Source: Candidatus Woesearchaeota archaeon (lineage in GTDB: Archaea > Nanobdellota > Nanobdellia > Woesearchaeales > JAGVYF01). From it: a stretch of 34,955 nt of DNA. Of the stretch, positions 26,742 to 34,955 are shown one piece after another; positions within the stretch are counted from its first letter, which is position 1; each line of letters begins with the position of its first letter. The translations under genes and the position numbers were made by a program. Below the pieces are notes generated by a model that worked only from the letters and a program-made list of their open reading frames with translations, made no database searches and was not told where the DNA came from. The stretch covers positions 1 through 34,955 of the forward strand of contig JAHFLT010000015.1 in the NCBI GenBank assembly GCA_023264635.1, written 5' to 3'.

Positions 26742-28057
26742 ATCCAATGATATACAAAGCAGTTATTATGGGTGCAGCAGGTCGTGATTTTCATAATTTC
26801 AATGTTTATTTCCGGGATAATCCTACATTTGATGTTATTGCGTTCACAGCAGCCCAGATACCCAACATAGAAGGAAGGACATATCCCAAACAACTTGCAG
26901 GTCTTCAATATCCTAAAGGAATTCCAATACTGGCAGAAGAAGAGCTGCCCAAGCTCATCAAAGAGTATGGAGTTCAGTATGTGTTTCTCAGCTATAGTGA
27001 TTTGCCTCACATAGAGGTTATGCACAAAGCATCCATTGCAATGGCAGCTGGTGCTAATTTTGCATTGCTTGGCCCAAGAGACACGCAGCTCACCTCAAGT
27101 AAACCAGTTGTCTCTGTTTGCGCAGCGCGCACCGGTTCCGGCAAAAGCCAGACTTCTCGCAAAATCGCAAAATGGTACAAAGATAACGGGTACAAAGTGG
27201 TTGTCGTCCGTCATCCTATGCCCTATGGTGATTTGTTGAAGCAAGTCTGCGAAAGGTTTGCAACATATGATGATTTAGCCAAATATCAATGTACCATCGA
27301 AGAAAGGGAAGAATATGAGCCGCACCTGAAGAATGGTGTCATTGTCTATGCAGGTGTTGATTATGAACTCATTCTGCGCCAGGCAGAAAAAGAGGCAGAC
27401 GTCATTATCTGGGATGGTGGGAATAATGATTTCTCATTCTACAAGCCAAATCTGCATATTGTTGTAGTGGACCCGCATAGGCCCGGACATGAGATAACAT
27501 ATCATCCTGGAGAAGTGAATGTGCGCACAGCTGATATAATCATCATCAACAAAGTAGACACAGCGACAAAGGAGAACATCAAAATCGTTGAAGAGAATAT
27601 CGCTCTCCTGAACCCCAAAGCAACAGTCATTCATGCAGCGTCTCCTATAGCAGTTGAGGATTCAGCAGCCATCAAAGGCAAAAGAGTTCTTGCTATTGAG
27701 GATGGTCCGACATTGACGCACGGAGAAATGCATTATGGCGCTGCAGTGATTGCGGCGCAGCAGCATGGAGCAAAAGAGCTTGTTGATCCAAGACGCTATG
27801 CGATTGGTTCAATCAGGGAGACATTCAAGAAATATAATGTTGGTTCTCTCCTGCCTGCGATGGGGTATAGTGACAGGCAAATGGAAGAGCTGCAGGAAAC
27901 CATCAACAAAATACCATGTGACTTGGTTTTGATAGGTACTCCTATAGACTTAGGTCGCCTCCTGAAGATAAACAAACCAAGTCAACGCGTTACCTATTCG
28001 TTAAAAGAACTGGATACCCCGCTTGATAAGTTCCTTGCAAAGGTGGTTAAGCAATGA
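26738..28057 (+). CDS. COG2403-like / cyclic 2,3-diphosphoglycerate synthetase-related GTPase
   Basis: VIMGAAGRDFHNFNVYFRDNP, P-loop AARTGSGKSQTSRK, INKVDTA, GPTLTHGEMHYGA. Confidence 0.8.
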   Translation: MNPMIYKAVIMGAAGRDFHNFNVYFRDNPTFDVIAFTAAQIPNIEGRTYPKQLAGLQYPKGIPILAEEELPKLIKEYGVQYVFLSYSDLPHIEVMHKASIAMAAGANFALLGPRDTQLTSSKPVVSVCAARTGSGKSQTSRKIAKWYKDNGYKVVVVRHPMPYGDLLKQVCERFATYDDLAKYQCTIEEREEYEPHLKNGVIVYAGVDYELILRQAEKEADVIIWDGGNNDFSFYKPNLHIVVVDPHRPGHEITYHPGEVNVRTADIIIINKVDTATKENIKIVEENIALLNPKATVIHAASPIAVEDSAAIKGKRVLAIEDGPTLTHGEMHYGAAVIAAQQHGAKELVDPRRYAIGSIRETFKKYNVGSLLPAMGYSDRQMEELQETINKIPCDLVLIGTPIDLGRLLKINKPSQRVTYSLKELDTPLDKFLAKVVKQ

Positions 28058-28983
28058 AGCACTTGCTCTCCATTCGCGACCTGACCAAAAATGACATCGA
28101 AGACCTTCTCATATTGGCAAAGAAAATCAAAGCAAAGCCGCACTTATATGCGAATATATTGCAAGGCAAATCATTATTAATGCTTTTTGAGAAGCCGAGC
28201 TTGCGCACGCGCCTCTCTTTTGAGGTTGGCATGACGCAGTTAGGTGGTCACGGAATCTACTATGATGTTGGCACATCTCCTCTCGGCAAAGGAAAAGAAA
28301 CAATAGAGGACACAGCCCAGACAGCATCACGCTATGTTGACATCATTATGGCGAGAGTATTTGAACATGCTACTTTGGAAGCCATGTCAAATGTTGCTGC
28401 AGTGCCTGTTATCAATGCTCTCTCTAATTTTTCACATCCTTGTCAGGTTCTTTCTGATTTACAGACGATTATAGAACACAAGAAATCGTTGGGTATAAAG
28501 GTTGCTTATCTTGGAGACAGCAATAATAATGTTACTCATTCATTGCTTTTTGCAGCGTCTATCATGGGCTTCGAAATGGCAGTTGGTTGTCCAGCTCAAG
28601 ATGAATTCAAGCCGAGGAAAGATGTTGTAGACTTTGCAATAATTGCAGCAAAGAAAAGTGGTACAAGAATAATTCTAACCGCTGACCCATTTGAAGCAGT
28701 AAAGAATGCAGATGTTCTCTACACAGACTCTTGGATGAGTTATCACATCTCTCAGGACGAAAAGCCAAAACGCATCACCATATTAAAACCATATCAAGTA
28801 AATAACACATTAATGGCAAAAGCAAAGAAAGATGCAGTCTTCATGCACTGCCTGCCCGCAACACGTGGAGAGGAAGTTACTGCTTCAGTTCTTGATGGTC
28901 CGCAATCTATTGTCTTTGATCAGGCAGAGAATCGATTGCATATGCAGAAGGCGATTATGCTTACGCTGTTAGGAAAAGCCTAG
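28054..28983 (+). CDS. argF: Ornithine carbamoyltransferase
   Basis: FEKPSLRTRLSFEVGMTQLGGH, FSHPCQVLSDLQTI, FMHCLPATRGEEV. Confidence 0.93.
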   Translation: MKHLLSIRDLTKNDIEDLLILAKKIKAKPHLYANILQGKSLLMLFEKPSLRTRLSFEVGMTQLGGHGIYYDVGTSPLGKGKETIEDTAQTASRYVDIIMARVFEHATLEAMSNVAAVPVINALSNFSHPCQVLSDLQTIIEHKKSLGIKVAYLGDSNNNVTHSLLFAASIMGFEMAVGCPAQDEFKPRKDVVDFAIIAAKKSGTRIILTADPFEAVKNADVLYTDSWMSYHISQDEKPKRITILKPYQVNNTLMAKAKKDAVFMHCLPATRGEEVTASVLDGPQSIVFDQAENRLHMQKAIMLTLLGKA

Positions 28984-29024
28984 TCAAAGAAATCTTTATA
29001 TAAGTATAATCCTTTTTATAACAC

Positions 29025-29606
29025 ATGGTTCGAGAATACTTACTCTCTGTAGTAATTATTATATTATTGTGCACTCTCGTAGGAGCAACAACATTTCTCC
29101 CTCAATCTTTTGATGAATTGGACAAAAAAGCAACACATATTCTTATTGGCACCGTAGTAGTGCAAAAGAGTATTCAAGAAAGCAAAGTGATTAGCACTGA
29201 AACGACACTTCATGTCGAAGAGTGGTTAAAGGGAACGTCAAGCATCCAAACAGTTATCGTCAAAGAACCAGGGGGTAGTGTTGGTGATGTTCTTATGGTT
29301 GTTCCCGGAAGTGCACAATTTGTACCTGGAGAACACGTCGTGATTTTTTTTGAAGCCAACAAAAAAACTAATAACAATGCTGCCTTAACAGCAGTATTGT
29401 ATGGTCATACAGTAGGTATGGCTCAAGGAAAATTCAGTATTCAAAAAGATAAATCCGGTACAGAAGTTCTCATTAATGATCTTGGCGGTGCTCACCTTCT
29501 CAAACAGGTGAATCACGAACAGATTACGCTTACTGCGTTGCGTGCGAAATATAAGCCCTCTTTATTTAGGCGTATCATTCAATGGATGATGTGGGTGTTC
29601 CAATAA
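29025..29606 (+). CDS. Secreted/membrane-anchored protein of unknown function
   Basis: N-terminal hydrophobic signal; THILIGTVV...VEEWLKGTSS...KEPGGSVGDVLMVVPGSAQFVPGEHVVIFF. Confidence 0.65.
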   Translation: MVREYLLSVVIIILLCTLVGATTFLPQSFDELDKKATHILIGTVVVQKSIQESKVISTETTLHVEEWLKGTSSIQTVIVKEPGGSVGDVLMVVPGSAQFVPGEHVVIFFEANKKTNNNAALTAVLYGHTVGMAQGKFSIQKDKSGTEVLINDLGGAHLLKQVNHEQITLTALRAKYKPSLFRRIIQWMMWVFQ

Positions 29607-32600
29607 TGAAGAAAATTATTCTTCTTATGATTCTCATTCTCTTGCTAAGTAATGTCGTCTATGGTTATGTACAAGCGACGTTTAACACAACAGAAATAGT
29701 TATCAAATCAGGTTCAGGTCAACAAGAAGTTGTCTCTGTGAGCGTGGTCAAGCCAGTTTCATGGCAGCAAACAGATCTACCAATACTCTGGAAAACACAC
29801 GTAAATGGTTCTATAAAAATTTCTTTTCCGGAGGTAGTATCAGCGTTCGGCCAAAGCTTCGGAACTTGGGAAAATATAAGTTATACGGCACTGCGTTTTT
29901 TATACGCGGGAAATACTACTCATACTATTGGTTACGACAATGAGAATGTCTTTGTGTTTGATGAAGATGGTTCACTGCTTTCTCAAGGCAATTCTATCAT
30001 CGCGACAACACAGTTTTTTATCTCTTTATCTACTGGTCGTTTATTGGATGCAGATATCATCTTTAATGCGAAAGATTTCACTTTTTCTTTGACCGGTGAG
30101 AATGACACAATTGATCTGGAAGCTGTTGCGATTCACGAAATCGGTCATCTTTTTGGTCTCGATCATGCCATAACAGGCACTGAAGTAGATAAAACAGTAA
30201 GACCTACCATGACACCATTTTATCTGGGAAGCGATGCCAGAACACTTGAACAAGATGATCGAGCAGGAATAGGAGCTATTTATCCAAGTTCCTCTTTTTT
30301 TTTGGTTACGGGGAATATAAGTGGTAATATTCGTACATCATTAGGAGAAATCTTTGGCGCTAAAATCGTTGCGTTAAACGCAAGTACCAATCTTCCAGCA
30401 GTAGCTGTGCTTTCTGGTTATCACACAGGAAAAGGGAACGCTGGCCAAGGTGACTTTCTTCTTCTGGGCTTGGAGCCGGGTACATACACATTGAAAGCTA
30501 CTCCGATGGACGGAACAAATGGCATAACCTCCAACAATTTTAATGGTATTTTCTCATATCAGTTCATGACTAATTTTCGTACGCAGTACGCTTATAATGT
30601 TTTTAGTCAATCTCAATCCAAGAATATAACAATTGCTCCAAATACCCAAACCGTTCTTTCTTTCGTGGGAGTGATTGGAAGCGTTAATATACCCTCTTCT
30701 CTCTATCAAGTTATCACAACAGAAGAAACAGCTCTGTACACAATTTATATAAGCAATACCGGGAATGATAAAGATAATTTAAGTATACGTGTAAATGCAC
30801 CGCAAGGTGCGCAAGTTGCTCTTAATCAAACAGTTTTTTTCAATGTTCAGGAAGGAGGTACTCGTGCGGTTCTTCTTACCCTGCAAAGTAGTACTCCCGG
30901 TGAATATAAAACCAGTCTCAATGTAAGTTCATCTGCTAACAGTTCTGCTTATGCTTCTTTTGTCATCACAACAACCGTTATTCCTCCAGTGATTGTAACC
31001 TTGGTTTCTCCAAAGCATAACGCCTTTGTTTCTTTGCCAATCATTGACTTTGTTTGTAATGTAACAGGGTTTAACCTCACACAAATGACATTCTATCATA
31101 ACCAAACAGGATATTTTATGTCAAATGAAACAGTTTTGCTTACAGGAAACACAGCGCAGAAAAACTTTCTTGTAGCTCTTGAAGATGGTGCGTATAGTTG
31201 GAATTGCAAAGGAACAAATGTATATGCCAACACAGCCTTTGCTCCAGTAAATTTCAGTGTCGTTGTGGATACCAAAAAACCGTCAGTTACTTTTTCACTA
31301 AACACAACATCTATAGAAGAAAACCAAGATACTCTCAAAATAATGTGGGCAGTTAATGATACCTATTTGAAAGAAGTTATGCTTAGTGTGTCAAATCCAG
31401 ATGGTTCTCTCCTCCAACAAAGCAGTAATGCTACGGGAGTTTTGCTCATCGGCCCATTAGAAAAAATAGGCGTGTATACACTTGATATCATTGCGCAAGA
31501 TTATGCAGGAAATATAAATCTTCATCATTCACAATTCTCAGTTATTGATGGTACATCTCCCTCAGTAGCTTTATTGTCTCCATCACATAACAGCATAACT
31601 GCTGATAAAACTCTTGTATTTTCCTGTAATGCAACAGATAAAAGTGGCTTGCAAGAGATTGCGTTATTCCATAATGGCACAGACATCTTTACAAAAGTAA
31701 ATATTTCACTAGTATCAGGAAAGACAAATGAAACGACTTTCTCGGTTAAAGCGGAAGAAGGTACACTACTTTGGAATTGCGGTGCAACCGATAGTAATGG
31801 TCATATTGCGTTTGCCGAGAAGAATTTTACCCTCATTGTTGATCGAAGTGCACCATTGGTCCATACCATAGAACTTAATGACACCTACGTGAATAGTGGG
31901 TCAATTTTGATTACGGTAAATACGACAGATACGAGAACTAATGTCAAAGAGAGTACTGTCAATGGAAGACCTCTTGAGAAAGGATTGCTCTTTAGTGGCA
32001 TTATTCTTGTTGGCAATGTATCCGGTGCTTATACTATAACTCTCTTTACTACAGACAACGCAAATAATACTGTTACTAATTATTCTTCCTATGTTGTGGA
32101 CGTCTCTCCACCACAGATTACTACCACTTTTTCGGAGAATACCACCATTACTTCACCAAAAGGTGACGCTTTCTTCTCATGGGAAGTAACTGATGAAAAT
32201 CTGAGCAAGAGCTGGCTTATCGTTAATACAAAGCAAGAGCAATCAGTAAAAATAGATAAAAACATGAAGACACAGAACCTTTCCGTTCTGCTTACAAATC
32301 TACGTGCGGGAAAGCATACTCTTCTCATCATGGCAGAGGATAATGCAAGTAATCATGCATCAGTCAAGCTATCTTTTAGCATATCTCGTCAAGAGAATAC
32401 TACAGAACTGGAAGACTTATTACGTACAGGAAACCATGGAAAGATTAAACAAGTAACTATTTATGATGCACATGGTCAGCCACTTAATGAGTCATTTTCC
32501 TTAAACCAAACAATCCTAAAGGAAATCATTGTAAATGAAAGCTTTTCCGGAGTTAATATCTCGATAGGCATAACTGCATTTGGTGAGCATTTTGATGAAA

Positions 32601-34309
32601 ATCAGGCATCCTCTGTGCAGGTTGAAGCGAACCCAAAGAGTACTGTGGCGACACAAGTTAGTTCTCAAATCAGGGGAGGGAATCTTATTACTTTTGTCCT
32701 CTTCCAAAATATGAGTCAATATATCCCCGAAAATAAGTACTCCTTTGAGAATGGGACAAAAATATATACAACGATAACATTCCTTCGTCCACTGCAAAAT
32801 CTGATTCCCTTTTACATAGCTGACGATACTGGTAAAGAGGTCCACTTGCTTAGTCAATGTGCCGGGAATGCTTCTCCAAGAGAAGAACCTTCTCTTCTCA
32901 CAATGTGTTATACCAATTCCAGTTCATCTGTAATTTTATATGTGCCCCATTTATCTGGTGGTGGTTTGCAAGACCCTTCAGCTGCCCCGGTAATCAAACT
33001 CACATCTCCTAAAGACATTGTGTCTAATTCCTATTTTATAGGTAATGGTACTGTTTTTGATCTAAATTTAGATACACAAAGTTGTTACTTTAATCTTACC
33101 ACGACTACTACTCTTGTGTCAAGCACTACATTCTCACCAGTACTTTTTGACGTGGGAAACTATACTTTTTCTATTAGTAACTCGGGATTTACAGACCTAT
33201 CTAATGGAACGACATATGTTCTTCAGGTAAGTTGTGCTTCTTTAGATTCAAACAGGTCTACAATCACTCATCATTTTGTGGTTAATGATATAACTCCCCC
33301 CATCGTCACCTTCAGTATGACAGACGATACTTCCTCTACGTCGACGGGCACGCTTCTCATAACATACCAAACAGATGAGCGAACAACGTGTGGTTTCAAT
33401 AGCTCAACAAAAAATATAACCTCTTTTATAGAAACTGATACCAATCTCTCAACAACAGATGGGCACCTTCATATCTTTTCTCAAAGCTATGCCGCAAGTG
33501 GAGTGGTAGATGTACCTACTGTTATTTGTATAGATAGAACTGGTAATAGTTTTCGCACAGCAGGTTTTCTTACTCCGGTTTCTGTGAAAGAGCCAATAAA
33601 GAGTATAGCTGGTAGTGGTGCAAGTGGTGCCAGGAGTGGGGGAGGGGGAAAAGGAACTGCAGTAGTTAATAGTCCTGCCAGTCTAACTAAAATTGCTACT
33701 AACCTCACTGAAGGTCGTACAGTGGTGCTAAGTACTATTAGCAAAGAAATAAGTATTACACGTCTTATTGCGACAGCAAAACGATTTATTCCCTTTCTTA
33801 ATATTACCATCAGACAATTAGCAGAAGAAAGTGGTATACCATCATTACCAGTACAACTTTATGGATATGTACGAATAAAGGCTTTTCCTGTAGATGCATT
33901 TCAAGATATCATAGCTGATTTTTATGTTGCAAGAGAATGGATAAAAGAGAACAAAGTAGAAAATATAACTCTCTACCAGTTGGTTGAAGATAGATGGAAA
34001 GCGTTATCCACTAAAAAAACAGGAGAGAGTGAAATTCAGGTAACGTATACAAGTGCTCTACCTGACTTTGGTCTTTTCGCAATAGGAGGGGGAAGCAATA
34101 CAAAAGTTCATGAGTCTTCTAAAACCGTACCATCACTAAAAGAGAGAACAGTTACTGGTACATCTAACGAAACAATACCTAGCCAATCCAAAGAGAGTAT
34201 GCTTCAAACCCAATCCCCTGAATATCTCAATAGTAAGTGGTTATATTTGGCAGGATTCTTGCTCGTCATTCTCTTTGGATTATGGTTATATGATGCAACA
34301 AGAACATAA
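29582..34309 (+). CDS. Giant surface protein: matrixin-like metalloprotease, Ig-like repeats, PGF-pre-PGF-like domain, C-terminal TM
   Basis: AIHEIGHLFGLDHA (HExxHxxGxxH) with downstream Met, repeated NATDKSGL/W(N)C(G/K) Ig-like modules, G/S-rich linker, WIKENKVENITLYQL...FGLFAIGG, C-terminal WLYLAGFLLVILFGLWLY. Confidence 0.85.
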   Translation: MDDVGVPIMKKIILLMILILLLSNVVYGYVQATFNTTEIVIKSGSGQQEVVSVSVVKPVSWQQTDLPILWKTHVNGSIKISFPEVVSAFGQSFGTWENISYTALRFLYAGNTTHTIGYDNENVFVFDEDGSLLSQGNSIIATTQFFISLSTGRLLDADIIFNAKDFTFSLTGENDTIDLEAVAIHEIGHLFGLDHAITGTEVDKTVRPTMTPFYLGSDARTLEQDDRAGIGAIYPSSSFFLVTGNISGNIRTSLGEIFGAKIVALNASTNLPAVAVLSGYHTGKGNAGQGDFLLLGLEPGTYTLKATPMDGTNGITSNNFNGIFSYQFMTNFRTQYAYNVFSQSQSKNITIAPNTQTVLSFVGVIGSVNIPSSLYQVITTEETALYTIYISNTGNDKDNLSIRVNAPQGAQVALNQTVFFNVQEGGTRAVLLTLQSSTPGEYKTSLNVSSSANSSAYASFVITTTVIPPVIVTLVSPKHNAFVSLPIIDFVCNVTGFNLTQMTFYHNQTGYFMSNETVLLTGNTAQKNFLVALEDGAYSWNCKGTNVYANTAFAPVNFSVVVDTKKPSVTFSLNTTSIEENQDTLKIMWAVNDTYLKEVMLSVSNPDGSLLQQSSNATGVLLIGPLEKIGVYTLDIIAQDYAGNINLHHSQFSVIDGTSPSVALLSPSHNSITADKTLVFSCNATDKSGLQEIALFHNGTDIFTKVNISLVSGKTNETTFSVKAEEGTLLWNCGATDSNGHIAFAEKNFTLIVDRSAPLVHTIELNDTYVNSGSILITVNTTDTRTNVKESTVNGRPLEKGLLFSGIILVGNVSGAYTITLFTTDNANNTVTNYSSYVVDVSPPQITTTFSENTTITSPKGDAFFSWEVTDENLSKSWLIVNTKQEQSVKIDKNMKTQNLSVLLTNLRAGKHTLLIMAEDNASNHASVKLSFSISRQENTTELEDLLRTGNHGKIKQVTIYDAHGQPLNESFSLNQTILKEIIVNESFSGVNISIGITAFGEHFDENQASSVQVEANPKSTVATQVSSQIRGGNLITFVLFQNMSQYIPENKYSFENGTKIYTTITFLRPLQNLIPFYIADDTGKEVHLLSQCAGNASPREEPSLLTMCYTNSSSSVILYVPHLSGGGLQDPSAAPVIKLTSPKDIVSNSYFIGNGTVFDLNLDTQSCYFNLTTTTTLVSSTTFSPVLFDVGNYTFSISNSGFTDLSNGTTYVLQVSCASLDSNRSTITHHFVVNDITPPIVTFSMTDDTSSTSTGTLLITYQTDERTTCGFNSSTKNITSFIETDTNLSTTDGHLHIFSQSYAASGVVDVPTVICIDRTGNSFRTAGFLTPVSVKEPIKSIAGSGASGARSGGGGKGTAVVNSPASLTKIATNLTEGRTVVLSTISKEISITRLIATAKRFIPFLNITIRQLAEESGIPSLPVQLYGYVRIKAFPVDAFQDIIADFYVAREWIKENKVENITLYQLVEDRWKALSTKKTGESEIQVTYTSALPDFGLFAIGGGSNTKVHESSKTVPSLKERTVTGTSNETIPSQSKESMLQTQSPEYLNSKWLYLAGFLLVILFGLWLYDATRT

Positions 34310-34389
34310 ACTAGCCGATACTAACCTTTACAAAATTTTAATAACTCTAGTGGTTTAGTAAAAATAGGTAGTAAAAATAGGTGTATAAC

Positions 34390-34653
34390 ATGACTGAAGG
34401 GACGCTAAAATATATCTATAATCGTGGAACACGGGATGCAAGAGGCCAGGTATGGGGCAGAATTGAATTAGATAATGGGGATATTATTGAGTTTAGTCAG
34501 AAGCATGTGGATCCAGAATTACGCAAAATCGAGGGACTTAACAAATTTACTGCAGATAAAATGAAGAAATGGAGAGGGACTACGATGGTCTTTGAGATGG
34601 TAGGAGCAGAAGGAGGAGAAATTGCTAAGGGGACGTTACGTAGAAAGGGATGA
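34390..34653 (+). CDS. Small conserved-looking protein of unknown function
   Basis: MTEGTLKYIYNRGTRDARGQVWGRIELDNGDIIEFSQKHVDPELRKIEG...; beta-rich, charged. Confidence 0.55.
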   Translation: MTEGTLKYIYNRGTRDARGQVWGRIELDNGDIIEFSQKHVDPELRKIEGLNKFTADKMKKWRGTTMVFEMVGAEGGEIAKGTLRRKG

Positions 34654-34793
34654 AGTGGAAATAAAGTGATGGCAAAAAGTGTATGTGCAATCAGCGGGTG
34701 CAGAAGTTGTCTTTAAGCAAGGAAATGATTTCGTAAGTCACAAAATCCACTTGTAGAAGAAAACGCCCATCAAACTCTGCCCTTTAGGGTAGG

Positions 34794-34818
34794 ACAGCGC
34801 TTTCGGCTGTTTTTTTTT
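34794..34818 (+). terminator. Hairpin plus T-tract terminator-like
   Basis: ACAGC-N7-GCTGT followed by a T run. Confidence 0.5.
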
Positions 34819-34839
34819 CTGTTTCTTTTTCCTTCTGAC

Positions 34840-34955
34840 CTAAACCGCATTAATGTTACATTTGTACCTGGCTGATGGTACTGTGTATCCTAATGATTGG
34901 TGTAGTCGTTGTTCGTTGTAGTACTTAAGGAAGGTGTCTAGGTTGTCTTCCCCGT
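34840..34955 (-). mobile_element. C-terminus of an IS481/IS3-type DDE integrase-core transposase, truncated by the window edge
   Basis: Minus-strand translation GEDNLDTFLKYYNEQRLHQSLGYTVPSARYKCNINAV*; YYNEQRLHQSLGY is the rve C-terminal signature. Confidence 0.88.

Overview
Archaeal chromosomal window, probably DPANN/Woesearchaeota-like. This is judged from aRF1, aIF5A, a histone, RfcS, Rpo12, Pcc1, prefoldin, eL40/eL43, a PGF-pre-PGF-like domain, TATA boxes and short 4-nt gene overlaps. Most of it is compact information-processing and metabolic genes: uL10-L12, an ABC transporter, rtcA, aRF1, aIF5A, site-2 protease, rfcS, asnB, purD, a Ski2-like helicase, a DRG GTPase, the eL43-rpoP-pcc1-pfdB-UPF0147 cluster, guaB, an arcC/GTPase/argF cluster, and a secreted 193-aa protein next to a 1575-aa matrixin-like surface protein. 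The strongest unusual signal is at 21223-21654 (minus). It is a tRNA-Pro(UGG) whose perfect cloverleaf appears only after removing a 22-nt intron at 37/38 and a 336-nt intron at 59/60 in the T-loop, the latter with a textbook bulge-helix-bulge motif. The large intron carries tandem hairpins of a REP/BIME-like family that recurs at 21884-22009 and 25650-25741, with a conserved asymmetric bulge, alternating orientation and covarying stems. Other leads: an archaeal member of the aminoglycoside-resistance (FmrO/Arm/Rmt) 16S rRNA methyltransferase family overlapping rtcA, a Mpv17/PMP22-like membrane protein, a decayed ERCC4 nuclease, tandem uncharacterised paralogs, and a DDE transposase C-terminus running off the right edge.
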